A DNA stretch of 64,000 nucleotides from Marinococcus luteus (GCF_900106595.1 NZ_FNNC01000001.1:558001-622000), one strand, 5' to 3'; positions 26,578 through 36,152 are shown, counted from the first letter of the stretch. Program-made: numbers and translations. The notes: generated by a model not told the origin, from the letters alone.

Positions 26578-27864
26578 TTATCCTTCAAGCAGAAGGTTTT
26601 CCGGATCTTCAAGCAGCTGTTTCAGCGTTACGAGAAAACTTACTGCTTCTTTTCCGTCTACGATGCGGTGATCGTAGGATAGAGCTGTATACATCATCGG
26701 CCGGTTCTCCATCGTATCCTGGTCGATGGCCACCGGGCGCCACTGGATCGTGTGCATCCCGAGTATACCTACCTGCGGGGCGTTCAGAATCGGCGTCGAC
26801 AGCAGCGAACCGAAAACGCCGCCGTTCGTGATTGTAAAGGTACCGCCCTGAAGATCTTTCAGGGTTAATTTATTATCGCGGGCTTTTAAGGAAAGATCCA
26901 TAATTTCCTGTTCGATTTCAGCAAACGTTTTGCGGTCTGCGTCCCGGACTACCGGTACAACGAGGCCATCATCAGTGGAAACAGCCATGCCGATATCATA
27001 GAACTGCTTTTTAATCACTTCTGTAGCCTGAATTTCCGCATTCAGCAGCGGGTATTTTTTCAACGCCGCAATAACACCCTTCGTAAAGAAAGACATAAAT
27101 CCGAGGCGCACGTCGTGCTGCTCCTGGAACGTATCCTTCCGGCGCTTTCTCAGGTCCATGATTGCCGACATGTCCACTTCGTTAAATGTCGTCAGCATCG
27201 CTGTTTCCTGCTGGACTTCCTTCAGCCGGCTCGCGATCGTCTGACGGCGGCGGGACATCTTGACCCGTTCAACCGGCTTGCCTTCGAATTCGTCCTTTTC
27301 GCTTTTGGCAGCAGGCTTTTCAGGCTGTTTTTCTTCCTTTTTACTGCTTCCTTTTACTTCATTATCCACATCTTCTTTGCGGACGCGTCCCTTTGGATCA
27401 CTTCCGGACACTTCGTTCAAGTCAATGCCCTGCTCGCGCGCGTATTTGCGCACAGAAGGAGAAGCAACCGGCCGGTCTGCCGGGGAATCTTCTTTCGATT
27501 CTTCTTTCGTACCTTCTTCCGATTTATCCGCTGCCGGCTCTTTGGAAGCTTCCTGCTTTTCTTCGCTTTCCTTTTCCGGAGCCGATTCCTCCGAGCTTTT
27601 CTCTTCTGAGCTTCCGCCGCCGGCTTCACCGTTTTCGTCCACTACGGCAATTACTTCGCCGACCTCTACGTTGTCGCCCTCTTCTTTTAACAGTTCCTGG
27701 AGGACACCAGTTTTCTCCGATGGGATTTCCACATTCACTTTGTCAGTTTCAAGTTCAGCGATGTTTTCTCCCTGTTCGACTTTGTCCCCTGGTTTTTTTA
27801 ACCATTCTGCGATTGTTCCCTCTGTTACGGATTCGCCTAGTTCTGGTACTTTGATCTCTGCCAT
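26578..27864 (-). CDS. odhB: 2-oxoglutarate dehydrogenase E2 (dihydrolipoyl succinyltransferase)
   Basis: This is the TCA-cycle E2 subunit, 428 residues. An N-terminal lipoyl domain has the lipoylated Lys in [13 protein letters not shown] (Lys42). A long Glu/Ser/Lys-rich linker follows, then an E3-binding domain ([29 protein letters not shown]) and the catalytic domain ending with [16 protein letters not shown] (His and Asp). It moves the succinyl group to CoA with OdhA and a lipoamide dehydrogenase encoded elsewhere. It starts 13 bp after odhA. The linker is more acidic than in B. subtilis, in line with a salt-adapted proteome. Confidence 0.96.
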   Translation of the reverse strand: MAEIKVPELGESVTEGTIAEWLKKPGDKVEQGENIAELETDKVNVEIPSEKTGVLQELLKEEGDNVEVGEVIAVVDENGEAGGGSSEEKSSEESAPEKESEEKQEASKEPAADKSEEGTKEESKEDSPADRPVASPSVRKYAREQGIDLNEVSGSDPKGRVRKEDVDNEVKGSSKKEEKQPEKPAAKSEKDEFEGKPVERVKMSRRRQTIASRLKEVQQETAMLTTFNEVDMSAIMDLRKRRKDTFQEQHDVRLGFMSFFTKGVIAALKKYPLLNAEIQATEVIKKQFYDIGMAVSTDDGLVVPVVRDADRKTFAEIEQEIMDLSLKARDNKLTLKDLQGGTFTITNGGVFGSLLSTPILNAPQVGILGMHTIQWRPVAIDQDTMENRPMMYTALSYDHRIVDGKEAVSFLVTLKQLLEDPENLLLEG

Positions 27865-27877
27865 GACTGCGTCCTCC

Positions 27878-30724
27878 TTATTCGTTTCCTTTTAGGGCTT
27901 CCTGAATAATGCGGTTCTGTTCTTTTTTATGGATCGTAGGATCGCCTTCTGCCGGGCTTGACCTTCTGCGGCGTCCGATATAATCCACCGATGCTCCTTT
28001 TGGAGCCAGGTTATGCAGAAGCGGGTACATATAATACCATGCGCCCATATTTTTCGGCTCCTCCTGAACCCATTGGATCGATTTTACGTTTGGATACGTT
28101 TCTAGGATGTCACGGATCTCTTCTTCCGGAAACGGATAGAGCTCTTCAATGCGGACGATATGGATGTCGCTCGGCACTTCCCCGTCGGCCAGTGCTTCAT
28201 GCAGGTCGATGGTCATCTTTCCTGTCCCTACGAGCAGACGTTTGACCTTCTTTTTGTCTTTGCCCGTCAGCGGGTCCTCCACTACGGATTGAAAAGCACC
28301 TTCTCCGAAAGCCTCCGGTTCGCTCGCTACGGTCTGATTACGCAGCAGGCTTTTTGGTGTCATGAGCACAAGCGGACGCATTTCGTCTTTTCCGAGAAAT
28401 TCCGCCTGGCGCCGGAGCAGGTGAAAGTACTGCGCTGAACTCGACAGATACGCGACATTCCAGTTATTTTCCGCTGAGAGCGTCAGGAAACGTTCGAGCC
28501 TTGCACTGGAGTGTTCCGGCCCCTGGCCTTCGTAGCCGTGCGGGAGCAGAAAGACCATACCGGACTTTTGTCCCCACTTGGCACGGCCCGCAGATACAAA
28601 CTGGTCAAATATTACCTGCGCAGCGTTACCGAAATCGCCAAACTGGGCTTCCCAGAGTGTCAGCGTTTCCGGAGCCTGCACATTATATCCATATTCAAAA
28701 CCGACGATACCGTTTTCGGAAAGCGGACTGTTATAGAGTGCAAAGGCTGCATTTGCTTTCGAGAACGCATGCATTGGGGAATAAATATCACCGTTTTTAT
28801 GGTCATGGAGCACCAGGTGCCTCTGCGCGAATGTACCACGCTGGGAATCCTGGCCGGTTAAACGTACCGGTGTACCGTCCGCCAGAATCGTTGCAAAAGC
28901 TAACGCTTCAGCATGGCCCCAGTCCACTTTGCCGCCTTCTTCCATAGCCGGACCGCGTCGTTCAAGAATTTTTCTTAATTTCGGAAAGACGTTAAAGTTT
29001 TCCGGCCAGGTAATAAGCTCCTGGTTAATTTCTTTCAGTTCGTTTAAGTCATAGCCGGTTTCGACTTTAGGAAGTCGTTTTTCCACTTCTTCCGGCACCG
29101 GTCCAAGCTCGGTTTCCGCTTCTTTATCTTCTGCTACTTTATTGTATTGATCCCGCAGATGATTGAGCGTATCCTCTTTCAGCTGATCGGTTTCGGATTT
29201 GTTCCAGAAGCCGATTTGATCCAGGTGATCCGCGTAATGCTCACGAACAGTCGGATGCTCCCGGATCAATCCGTATAAGTAAGGCTGCGTTGCTGCCGGC
29301 TCATCTGTTTCATTGTGGCCGTAACGGCGGTAGCCGATCAGGTCGATCACAAAGTCTTTATTGAATTTGTTTCTGTATTCGTAAGCCAGCTGCACAGCCG
29401 CAAGACAGGCTTCCGGTTCGTCTGCGTTCACATGAATAACCGGAATTTCGTAACCTTTGGCCGGGTCGCTTGAATAGGTGGTACTTCTTGCATCGTGTGT
29501 ATCGGTTGTAAAGCCGAGCTGGTTATTGGCAATAATATGCACGGTTCCGCCCGTCTGATACCCTTTCAGCCGGCTCATGTTCAAGGTTTCTGTTACGACA
29601 CCTTCACCGGGAAAAGCCGCATCGCCGTGCACCAAAATCGCCATGGCCTTAGAACCGTCCTGCTGCGGAAAGCCCGGTTCACTGCAGTCATCCTGCGCGG
29701 CTCTTGTATAGCCTTCCACGACCGGATTGACGTATTCCAGGTGACTCGGATTGTTGGCCAGGGAAATACGGGATTCAAACGATTCCTGATTAATGTTTTT
29801 ATCTGCTCCCAGGTGATACTTTACATCACCCGTCCAGCCGTAGTTGATCCCGACGGAACCTTCCGAAGGTACGAGGTCTTTGTTTGGAGAGTGCTGAAAC
29901 TCGGAGAAGATCAGGTCATAAGGCTTCCCGATAACTTTTGCCAGAACGCTCAAGCGCCCACGGTGGGCCATGCCGATCATAATGTTTCTTGCCCCGTCCT
30001 GCATCGCGCTGTGGGTAAGCTCTTCCATGATAGGAGCAAGAATGTCAATTCCTTCTATAGAAAAACGTTTCTGCCCGACAAACGTTTTCTGCAGAAACTG
30101 CTCGAATGCTTCTACTTCCGTAAGGCTTTTCAACAAAGCTTTACGTTTATCCTCCGACACAGCGCTGTAAATTTCATCTGACTCCACCTTGCGATTGAGC
30201 CAGCGGTGTTCTTCCACATCATGGACGTGGTCGAATTCAAAAGCGATGGTTTTTGTATACATCTGCTTTAAATGCTCGATTGCTTCGAGCCCGTCTGAAA
30301 CTGATTCCGGAGCGTCCGGACATAGGATTTCCTTCGGGATGGTACGAAGATCTTCTTCACTTAATCCGTATTCTTCTATGCGAAGAAATGAGGTTTCCCC
30401 GTTTGGTTCCTGAAGCGGGTTAATGTCTGCAGACAGATGGCCGTGAATGCGGATGTTCTCAGCAAGCTTGACTGCATCCGCGATCTTTTCCATATTGAGT
30501 CCGGCACCGACTGCCTGGTCTTTTTCATCCACAGCAGGAGCATATTCGGCTGTGGCTTCCCCATTTGAAGACGGCGGGCCGTACTGGTCAAACCAGCTTT
30601 TAATCTCCGGCTCCACGGCGTCAGGATCTTCTTTGTACACGTCGTATTGTTCCCACATATAACCCAGATTGGGACCATAAAATTCCTGCCAGGCTTCTTC
30701 AGCCCTGGATTGATGCTTACTCAT
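27878..30724 (-). CDS. odhA: 2-oxoglutarate dehydrogenase E1
   Basis: The 948-residue thiamine diphosphate enzyme decarboxylates 2-oxoglutarate and hands the succinyl group to OdhB. Visible blocks are an N-terminal [26 protein letters not shown], ThDP/Mg-binding [11 protein letters not shown] with [10 protein letters not shown], the C-terminal transketolase domain ([18 protein letters not shown]) and [10 protein letters not shown] near the end. Length agrees with Bacillus OdhA. The GGGGGT ribosome site lies 9-14 bp upstream. It heads the odhAB operon and has an unusually long leader. Confidence 0.96.
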   Translation of the reverse strand: MSKHQSRAEEAWQEFYGPNLGYMWEQYDVYKEDPDAVEPEIKSWFDQYGPPSSNGEATAEYAPAVDEKDQAVGAGLNMEKIADAVKLAENIRIHGHLSADINPLQEPNGETSFLRIEEYGLSEEDLRTIPKEILCPDAPESVSDGLEAIEHLKQMYTKTIAFEFDHVHDVEEHRWLNRKVESDEIYSAVSEDKRKALLKSLTEVEAFEQFLQKTFVGQKRFSIEGIDILAPIMEELTHSAMQDGARNIMIGMAHRGRLSVLAKVIGKPYDLIFSEFQHSPNKDLVPSEGSVGINYGWTGDVKYHLGADKNINQESFESRISLANNPSHLEYVNPVVEGYTRAAQDDCSEPGFPQQDGSKAMAILVHGDAAFPGEGVVTETLNMSRLKGYQTGGTVHIIANNQLGFTTDTHDARSTTYSSDPAKGYEIPVIHVNADEPEACLAAVQLAYEYRNKFNKDFVIDLIGYRRYGHNETDEPAATQPYLYGLIREHPTVREHYADHLDQIGFWNKSETDQLKEDTLNHLRDQYNKVAEDKEAETELGPVPEEVEKRLPKVETGYDLNELKEINQELITWPENFNVFPKLRKILERRGPAMEEGGKVDWGHAEALAFATILADGTPVRLTGQDSQRGTFAQRHLVLHDHKNGDIYSPMHAFSKANAAFALYNSPLSENGIVGFEYGYNVQAPETLTLWEAQFGDFGNAAQVIFDQFVSAGRAKWGQKSGMVFLLPHGYEGQGPEHSSARLERFLTLSAENNWNVAYLSSSAQYFHLLRRQAEFLGKDEMRPLVLMTPKSLLRNQTVASEPEAFGEGAFQSVVEDPLTGKDKKKVKRLLVGTGKMTIDLHEALADGEVPSDIHIVRIEELYPFPEEEIRDILETYPNVKSIQWVQEEPKNMGAWYYMYPLLHNLAPKGASVDYIGRRRRSSPAEGDPTIHKKEQNRIIQEALKGNE

Positions 30725-30876
30725 CGAGTGATACCCCCAGCTTATGTGATCAATAAGTTTTCTTAACTATCATATTAGTCGTTTAATATCTATGAAGGTG
30801 AACCATTTGAAATGGAGTTTCCACCATCACTTCCCTTCTTCGACTCAACCAATTCTTCGAGAACATGCCTTTTCAT

Positions 30877-30988
30877 AAATCAGACATATTTTAACATGCT
30901 TAAAGCAGGTGCTCAAAACCTTACACAGCCAAGTATACGAAAAATATGTATGCTCCTCGCTGCAGGAGACCGAAAATACGTCTGATTT
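30877..30988 (-). ncRNA. Candidate structured RNA in the odhA leader
   Basis: Two 16-nt arms (30877-30892 and 30973-30988) pair with a single exception. In minus-strand RNA that position is a G-U pair, whereas on the plus strand it would be A-C, which favours transcription toward odhA. Inside the 112-nt unit is a further CTCCT/AGGAG hairpin (near 30952-30967). I cannot match it to a known riboswitch class. It lies about 150 nt upstream of the odhA start. Confidence 0.35.
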
Positions 30989-31044
30989 CTGTTTTCCGGC
31001 ATCTTTAAAGCGCCATTTCCTATGAAGCGTTCTCACACACCTAC

Positions 31045-31073
31045 ATTGTACACTAATTCTTTTCACTTGACAG
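31045..31073 (-). promoter_or_regulatory. Possible odhAB promoter
   Basis: On the minus strand CTGTCA (31073-31068), 17-bp spacer, TACAAT (31050-31045). It would give a leader of about 315 nt to odhA. Confidence 0.4.
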
Positions 31074-31122
31074 TCCCTAAACTGAATTATTTGCTTTTCC
31101 GGATGGAACGGCATATTTCTTT

Positions 31123-31151
31123 TTCTTAAACATTAATCGCTGTGCTATGAT
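31123..31151 (+). promoter_or_regulatory. Promoter of the HAD gene
   Basis: TTCTTA (31123-31128), 17-bp spacer, TATGAT (31146-31151) preceded by TGC (extended -10), 36 bp before the ATG. Confidence 0.5.
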
Positions 31152-31187
31152 TTATACATACATTTTCACTTTTACAGGGGGATATTC

Positions 31188-31967
31188 ATGAAAACACTTA
31201 TTTTTGATTTAGACGACACCCTGCTATGGGATAAAAAAAGCATCACTGAAGCGCTGCGGGCCACGGCCTTCGACGCCGAGATACGCACCGGGGTGCAGGC
31301 GCCGCTGCTCATGGAAACCGTGCAGCAGACTGCCCCCGAACTGTACAAGAACCTCTCTGTATATGATTTCACTAAAACGATAGGCATTAACGCGTTCGAA
31401 GGTCTCTGGGGACACTTTGATGATATTGAACACCGGCGCTTTCAGGAGATGAGCCGGCTTATTTCCTCTTATCAAAAAGAAACATGGACACGGTCGCTTG
31501 CAGCTCATGGCGTCCATCAGCCTGAAACAGGCGAATGGCTTAAAGACCGCTTTATTATGCACCGGCGTCACCTTCCTTACGTATATGCTGATACGTTTGA
31601 AGTCCTTCATACATTAAAGGATGACTACCAGCTGCTGATGCTCACAAACGGTTCCCCAAGCCTGCAGCGGCTGAAGCTGTCACTGACCCCGGCGCTCGTA
31701 CCTTTTTTTGACCACATTATTATCAGCGGCGAATTCGGCACGGGAAAACCTGACCCTGCCATCTTTACTCATGCGCTGCGCCTCGCAGGAACTGCGCCGG
31801 AGGATACGCTGATGGTCGGTGACAACATGAACACCGATATTGCCGGGGCAAAAAAAGCCGGGATCAACAGCGCCTGGATCAACCATCATGGGAGCGTCCC
31901 GTCCCATGAATTCCGGGCGGAACATGAGCTGACGTCCCTGGGGGATCTGCTGCCCCTGCTCCGCTGA
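31188..31967 (+). CDS. HAD-family hydrolase
   Basis: The 259-residue haloacid-dehalogenase phosphatase has motif I DLDDTLL (8-14, nucleophile Asp8), motif II MLTNGSP, motif III Lys in GTGKPDP and motif IV GDNMNTDIAGAKKAG. The segment between motifs I and II is helical and about 110 residues long (C1-type cap). Length and cap resemble the YsaA/YfnB/YjjG group, which act on small phosphorylated metabolites or nucleotides; the substrate cannot be read from sequence. Single gene with its own promoter and a GGGGG-type ribosome site. Confidence 0.85.
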   Translation: MKTLIFDLDDTLLWDKKSITEALRATAFDAEIRTGVQAPLLMETVQQTAPELYKNLSVYDFTKTIGINAFEGLWGHFDDIEHRRFQEMSRLISSYQKETWTRSLAAHGVHQPETGEWLKDRFIMHRRHLPYVYADTFEVLHTLKDDYQLLMLTNGSPSLQRLKLSLTPALVPFFDHIIISGEFGTGKPDPAIFTHALRLAGTAPEDTLMVGDNMNTDIAGAKKAGINSAWINHHGSVPSHEFRAEHELTSLGDLLPLLR

Positions 31968-31989
31968 GCAAGCGCCCGCACCGCCCGGC

Positions 31990-32259
31990 TTACAAAAACG
32001 GACGAAGTTTTTTGACGTAGCGCTTCACACGGAAGAGCACCTCCCGCTGCAGTGCGGGGCGGGGGATCTGGGAAGCGACTGCTTTCACATCAGGATAGAC
32101 CCCGTAAGCATGGTAAGCCACCGGAATGACAGCTTCAAATAAAACATCCCCCCTTTCACGGTGAATTACTTCAGTTCTCACCTCCGCGATATGCGTCCGG
32201 AGTTCGTCTTCCGGCTCTTTTAAATACACGGATTCAATATCAAAGATATATTGCGGCAT
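31990..32259 (-). CDS. Uncharacterised 89-residue protein
   Basis: I do not recognise a family. The protein begins MPQYIFDIESVYLKEPEDELRTH, looks like a small alpha/beta protein and ends in a basic KRYVKKLRPFL tail. The only clear ribosome site (AAAGGAG) is about 13 bp from the ATG, longer than usual. The in-frame TTG further upstream (32310) has no site at all. It is convergent with the HAD gene, with 22 bp between stops. Confidence 0.6.
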   Translation of the reverse strand: MPQYIFDIESVYLKEPEDELRTHIAEVRTEVIHRERGDVLFEAVIPVAYHAYGVYPDVKAVASQIPRPALQREVLFRVKRYVKKLRPFL

Positions 32260-32388
32260 AGCCTGATCGTATCTCCTTTCCCTTGAGACGGATAAAAATG
32301 TTCTTTGCAAATGGCGGCTTTCGTGTTAATTTAGTACAATGTTTGTAGTAATTATACATAAAACTGTATGAATATCGAGGTGAAGAAA

Positions 32389-33726
32389 ATGAGTTCCACT
32401 CCATCCACCAGGGCCTCAAGCGCCCTTAAATTTATTATTCCTTCATTGATTGGGATCTTTTTATTTATGGTCCCCATCTCCACGGACGACGGGTTAACGG
32501 TTCCGGTCGCCCTTCTTGCCGGTTGGCTCGAAGGTTTGCTGAGCGGCGTACTGCCTGCTTTGGGAGTTATTTTTATCGGCATCTCCGTAGTCGGCGCCGT
32601 TATTGCCCGGTTCCGGCCGTTTTCCTCAGGTATTGCCGTATCACTGTTTCATGTAACCAACGGCTGGCTGCTCATTCGGATTTTAGGTTTCATTTTTGCC
32701 TTTTTGACTCTTTTTCAAATTGGGCCATCCTGGCTTGTCGGAGACGCTACCGGTGGTCTGCTGCTCTATTCCCTGATTCTTCTTCTAATTACCGTCTTCT
32801 TTTTCGCCGGTTATTTTCTGCCGTTTCTGCTTAATTTCGGTCTGCTCGAATTTTTCGGTTCGATCCTGACGATTTTAATGCGCCCGTTATTTACCCTTCC
32901 GGGCCGCTCCTCGATTGACGGTCTCGCTTCATGGTTAGGAGACGGAACAATCGGGGTGCTTTTAACGAGCCAGCAGTACGAAAGCGGCCACTACACGCAG
33001 CGCGAAGCCGCTGTTATCAGTACCACGTTCTCTGTAGTCAGCATCACGTTCACTATCACGATTCTCGGGGAACTTGACCTGCTTGCCTACACACTGCCGT
33101 ATTATCTCACCATCGTTGCAGCCGGCGTGGCATGCGCACTCATTATGCCCCGGATCCCTCCGCTGTCGCGGAAGAAAAACGAGTATTACAATCAACAGCC
33201 CGCAGAGGAAATCGCCAATGGACATACTGGCAAAAACCCTGTTTCCTCCGGGTGGGAGAAAGCGCTCGATAAAGCTTCACGTACCCATTGGTCTTCCGTC
33301 CTGATCAGTGGTACAAAAAACGTACTCGATATGTGGATCAGCGTCATCCCTATCGTTATGGGCCTTGGCACCATCGCTGTTGTTATTGCAGAATTCACGC
33401 CGTTGTTCGCCTGGCTTGGTGCTCCGTTCGTGCCGCTCCTGCAGCTGATGCAGGTGCCGGAGGCAGTTGCAGCCAGCGAAACAATGCTCATCGGGTTCGC
33501 GGATATGTTCCTCCCGGCTATTCTCGGTACGGATATTGAAAGCGAAATGACCCGCTTCATTATCGGGGCCCTTTCGGTCAGTCAGCTCATTTACATGTCC
33601 GAAGTCGGCGGGTTGCTGCTCGGGAGCAAGCTGCCTGTCCGTTTTATCGACCTTGTACTGATCTTTCTGGAAAGAACCATCATTTCACTTCCAGTCATTG
33701 TTTTGATCGCTCATTTTATCTTTTAA
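32389..33726 (+). CDS. YjiH-family membrane protein (nucleoside-recognition/Gate domain)
   Basis: The 445-residue polytopic membrane protein has about ten hydrophobic segments. The first half contains PISTDDGLTVPVALLAGWL. The second half has a Gate-type domain with a conserved acidic stretch (GFADMFLPAILG) and YMSEVGGLLLGSKLP. This layout is the YjiH family, related to SpoIIM-like Gate domains. It is predicted to be a transporter, but its substrate is unknown. The start at 32389 follows GAGGTGA; a start seven codons upstream has no site. Monocistronic, ended by a 40-bp palindrome. Confidence 0.82.
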   Translation: MSSTPSTRASSALKFIIPSLIGIFLFMVPISTDDGLTVPVALLAGWLEGLLSGVLPALGVIFIGISVVGAVIARFRPFSSGIAVSLFHVTNGWLLIRILGFIFAFLTLFQIGPSWLVGDATGGLLLYSLILLLITVFFFAGYFLPFLLNFGLLEFFGSILTILMRPLFTLPGRSSIDGLASWLGDGTIGVLLTSQQYESGHYTQREAAVISTTFSVVSITFTITILGELDLLAYTLPYYLTIVAAGVACALIMPRIPPLSRKKNEYYNQQPAEEIANGHTGKNPVSSGWEKALDKASRTHWSSVLISGTKNVLDMWISVIPIVMGLGTIAVVIAEFTPLFAWLGAPFVPLLQLMQVPEAVAASETMLIGFADMFLPAILGTDIESEMTRFIIGALSVSQLIYMSEVGGLLLGSKLPVRFIDLVLIFLERTIISLPVIVLIAHFIF

Positions 33727-33754
33727 CAAAACAACAGACATTTATAGAAGAAAT

Positions 33755-33794
33755 CATAAAGAAAGCCGGCGGGGCCCCGCCGGCTTTCTTTATG
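33755..33794. terminator. 40-bp perfect palindrome acting as bidirectional terminator
   Basis: Positions 33755-33774 and 33775-33794 are exact reverse complements (core GCCGGCGGGG/CCCCGCCGGC). Poly-A-rich left and T-rich right flanks let it terminate both the YjiH gene and the minus gene, whose TAA lies inside it at 33790-33792. Confidence 0.9.
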
Positions 33795-34110
33795 CTTCCG
33801 TACGCTGTTTTCCGTACCAGTCATCGAGCACTTTTGCATCGAGCACTTTGCTTTCAATAAACTTCTGCTGTTTCGTTTTGAACTCTTTCTGCCAGTCGAT
33901 ATTTAATTCCTCTGCGAGCTCCACAGTAGTGAGCAGCTCCTGCCAGGCTACATACCGTTTATACCAGAAAAACTGCGGCTGCTCATTCATATAAGGGTAC
34001 AAATCGTCAAAAGCTGTGTGTTTACAGTCGATGGTGCGCTCAAATTGAGTTTTGGCTTCCTGCAATTTGCCGGCAAAAAACGTGCTGAGATTCGGTTCGT
34101 TCTGACTCAT
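33790..34110 (-). CDS. Uncharacterised 106-residue protein
   Basis: I do not recognise a family. The product is soluble and helical, beginning MSQNEPNLSTFFAGKLQEAK, and rich in aromatic residues (QPQFFWYKRYVAW). A GGATGGAG-type ribosome site is upstream. Its stop codon is inside the palindromic terminator shared with the YjiH gene. The neighbouring unknown gene at 34241 is on the same strand but separated by a terminator. Confidence 0.65.
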   Translation of the reverse strand: MSQNEPNLSTFFAGKLQEAKTQFERTIDCKHTAFDDLYPYMNEQPQFFWYKRYVAWQELLTTVELAEELNIDWQKEFKTKQQKFIESKVLDAKVLDDWYGKQRTEA

Positions 34111-34203
34111 CCGCTCTCCATCCCTTCTGTATATTTACCTACATTCTGCCACAGAAAAGCCCGATCGAAAAGAATTATGTTCCCGCTGAGTTTTCAAAGC
34201 AAT

Positions 34204-34232
34204 AAAAAACACTGCATCTCTGCAGCGTTTTT
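34204..34232 (-). terminator. Terminator of the 34241-34933 gene
   Basis: On the minus strand AACGCTGCA and TGCAGTGTT pair (one G-U) around a short loop, followed by TTTT. Confidence 0.82.
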
Positions 34233-34240
34233 GTCGTCTA

Positions 34241-34933
34241 TTAACCAATCCGGTCAAGCCGGCGCTCCATCCGCTCAAGCTGATGGTCCCCCGCTCTCTT
34301 TTTATTTGAGGATTTAATTACTTTCTTCAGCTTTTTCTTCGTCGTTCCTGCCGGCAGAAGGCCTTCACTGACCAGAAACTTGTAAAAGAAGTCGAGACGT
34401 CCGGTTTCTAGCTGATAAGCACGCGGTACCTGCTGCAGGTACGAACTGACGGCATCTGATAAGGAAGCGTTGTGAGCATCTAATTCGCTGTAACGTTCTT
34501 TATACATGCGGTAATTGTTTTCACTGAGGCGGTTCATAAGCGTCAGCAGAAAACGCTCTTCATTTCCCTGAAGCTGAAAGCCTTTCTTTTCAATCAATCG
34601 GAGAAATACCGCAAGATCCGTGTTGTAAAAGTCAAGCGCAAGCTTCATTTCACTTGTGACAGAAAGCGTCAGCGAATACTTTCCCTGCGCACGGGCAAGC
34701 AGCCGGTTGTAAAGCGCCCGGTTCACACGGTCGTTTAAAAGAAACGACGGATGGATCGTATATAAATATTTTTCAATATCTTTATTGAGAAGTTCATCAG
34801 TCCAATCATCATTTTCACGTCTCTGCCTCATCTGTACCTGCAGATCCATATTATAACCCTGAATCCGTTCTTCTGTTTGACGGGCGAGCTGGTCGCGCTT
34901 GTCCATCCATTTTTGCTTCATTGCTTTAAGCAT
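34241..34933 (-). CDS. Uncharacterised 230-residue helical protein
   Basis: I do not recognise a family. The protein is soluble and predicted mostly helical. It starts with a coiled-coil-like basic region (about 1-45, KQKWMDKRDQLARQTEERI) and ends with a Lys-rich tail (TTKKKLKKVIKSSNKKR) that could contact nucleic acid or membrane. A GGGAGG site sits 8 bp before the ATG. Single gene with its own terminator. Confidence 0.68.
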   Translation of the reverse strand: MLKAMKQKWMDKRDQLARQTEERIQGYNMDLQVQMRQRRENDDWTDELLNKDIEKYLYTIHPSFLLNDRVNRALYNRLLARAQGKYSLTLSVTSEMKLALDFYNTDLAVFLRLIEKKGFQLQGNEERFLLTLMNRLSENNYRMYKERYSELDAHNASLSDAVSSYLQQVPRAYQLETGRLDFFYKFLVSEGLLPAGTTKKKLKKVIKSSNKKRAGDHQLERMERRLDRIG

Positions 34934-35225
34934 ATGAAAGCCTCCCTTCCTTATCCTCTCTCTTATAGGCTGGTTTATCCAACCCTCTCTTTATTTCCTA
35001 GAGCAGTGTATCACATCACAACTTAAAATAAAATAGAGCATTTAAAAGTTTTTCGTATGAATTTACACCTTTGCGCTACTGAGAGCTTTTATTAGACTCA
35101 CAGGAGTATATATCGCATTTTAAAGGCATTCACTTCTTTTTTTTCAGCAAAAAAACCTTTCCGGGCCGGAAAGGTTTTACGTATCAATATGCAGGCGGGG
35201 GCCCGCAGTCGTTATGTATGATAGT
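34934..35225. other. 292-bp gap between two minus-strand genes
   Basis: AT-rich sequence with the ndoA terminator (35148-35178) and a short GC-rich palindrome (GCGGGGGCCCGC, about 35195-35206). No gene or recognisable regulatory RNA is seen. Confidence 0.5.
35148..35178 (-). terminator. Terminator of ndoAI-ndoA
   Basis: A 13-bp stem AAAACCTTTCCGG/CCGGAAAGGTTTT with a 1-base nominal loop; the A-run on the left gives a U-run in minus RNA. Confidence 0.88.
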
Positions 35226-35624
35226 TTAATTGAACTCATGCAGGCCGAGGCTTATTTCCAAACCTTTACGCACCTGCTCCATGGTTTCATCATCGAGGTG
35301 GGTAATCTTATCAGTTAACCGCTGCTTATCAATAGTGCGAAGCTGCTCGAGCAGGATAACGCTGTCACGGTCAAACCGATGCTTGGCTGCATCAATTTCT
35401 ACATGTGTCGGCATTTTTGCCTTTTTAATCTGTGCCGTAATAGCAGCCACAATCACCGTGGGACTGAAGCGGTTACCAATATTATTTTGAATGATAAGTA
35501 CAGGGCGGACGCCTCCCTGCTCTGATCCAACTACTGGAGACAAATCCGCAAAAAATACGTCCCCCCGTTTAACTACTTTTTTGTGATGCTGATTGTTTTG
35601 TTTCGAATCACTCAAACCACCCAT
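35226..35624 (-). CDS. ndoA: mRNA interferase toxin NdoA (EndoA, MazF family)
   Basis: The 132-residue RNase cuts single-stranded RNA at short motifs and is held by its antitoxin. The core [30 protein letters not shown] and [16 protein letters not shown] is nearly identical to B. subtilis NdoA. About 16 extra residues precede the usual VKRGD start. The ATG at 35624 is only 3 bp after AAGGAGG, so a TTG three codons later (35615) is an alternative. It follows the antitoxin gene on the minus strand. In many Bacillaceae the pair lies behind alr and before rsb genes; neither is present here. Confidence 0.93.
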   Translation of the reverse strand: MGGLSDSKQNNQHHKKVVKRGDVFFADLSPVVGSEQGGVRPVLIIQNNIGNRFSPTVIVAAITAQIKKAKMPTHVEIDAAKHRFDRDSVILLEQLRTIDKQRLTDKITHLDDETMEQVRKGLEISLGLHEFN

Positions 35625-35673
35625 TCACCTCCTTTTCCGGTTGCGCGCTTATGCTGCCGGACAGGATGAACAG

Positions 35674-35940
35674 CTAGTCTTGTTCGTTCAGCCGTCGTTC
35701 TGTCGTCTGTGTAGATTCTGTTTCGGCATGTTCAAATTCAGCGCATATTTCAGCATTTAGTGCAGCCATTTCTGCATATCCGTTCTTCAATTGTTCCTGC
35801 ATGTCTGTGGATTTTTGTTTTTCAATCTGATCTTTTAACACCTGATGAAAAAAAGAATCCTTTTCTGACTGGGACAGATGTTCGATTTCCGTATAGAGTT
35901 CTTCTGGAAGTTCTAGAGCGATCTGCTGAAGCTGCGACAT
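35674..35940 (-). CDS. ndoAI: Antitoxin NdoAI-like (ribbon-helix-helix)
   Basis: The 88-residue protein precedes ndoA. Its N-terminal QIALELPEELYTEIEHLS matches the RHH strand and first helix of EndoAI antitoxins. The C-terminal GYAEMAALNAEICAEFEHAETESTQTTERRL matches the toxin-binding part, including the family's GYxEMAxxN motif. It is expected to bind NdoA and repress its own operon. It diverges from B. subtilis more than the toxin does. An AGGGGG-type ribosome site is upstream. Confidence 0.85.
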   Translation of the reverse strand: MSQLQQIALELPEELYTEIEHLSQSEKDSFFHQVLKDQIEKQKSTDMQEQLKNGYAEMAALNAEICAEFEHAETESTQTTERRLNEQD

Positions 35941-35978
35941 ACGTAATTGGCCCCCTAATGTTCTGTTTTCCCTCTCTC

Positions 35979-35984
35979 ATTATA
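35979..35984 (-). promoter_or_regulatory. -10 box of ndoAI-ndoA
   Basis: Perfect TATAAT on the minus strand about 40 bp before the antitoxin start. The -35 region is poor (TTCATT at 18 bp). Confidence 0.4.
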
Positions 35985-36035
35985 TAAGAAAGATTCCCTA
36001 AAATGAAATGTGTTTTTAAATTTTTTTTGCCAGCA

Positions 36036-36124
36036 TCAGCCGGAATCCGCCAAAACAGTTGCAGCGGTGGGATAAACAGACAATATTTAATTATGTTTAC
36101 TCACGCCGGAATCAGGCAATACAG
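36036..36124 (+). repeat. Pair of imperfect direct repeats upstream of the dapA leader
   Basis: GCCGGAATC followed by a CAA-ACAG block occurs at about 36039-36057 and 36105-36123, 66 bp apart (six helical turns). The rest of the gap 36000-36150 holds no gene. Confidence 0.4.
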
Positions 36125-36152
36125 AAAATACAATTGATTTTCAGCCGTACTA

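Larger units (their letters stand above)
30725..31187. other. 463-bp gene-free region upstream of odhA
   Basis: No convincing gene is present; a minus-strand 89-codon frame here is Cys/Lys-rich with no ribosome site. The region holds a minus promoter near 31045-31073, a large inverted repeat (30877-30988) and a plus promoter for the HAD gene. Confidence 0.6.

Noticed and set aside
27115-27895. Long plus-strand frames opposite odhB
   Set aside because: Shadows of the repetitive E2 linker; no ribosome site and Ser/Phe-rich composition.
30845-31114. Minus-strand 89-codon frame upstream of odhA
   Set aside because: No ribosome site, Cys/Lys/His-rich composition unlike neighbours, and it coincides with the inverted repeat and leader.
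33755-33794. 40-bp palindrome as insertion-sequence end or integration scar
   Set aside because: No transposase, target duplication or second end nearby; A/T-rich flanks and convergent genes fit a terminator.
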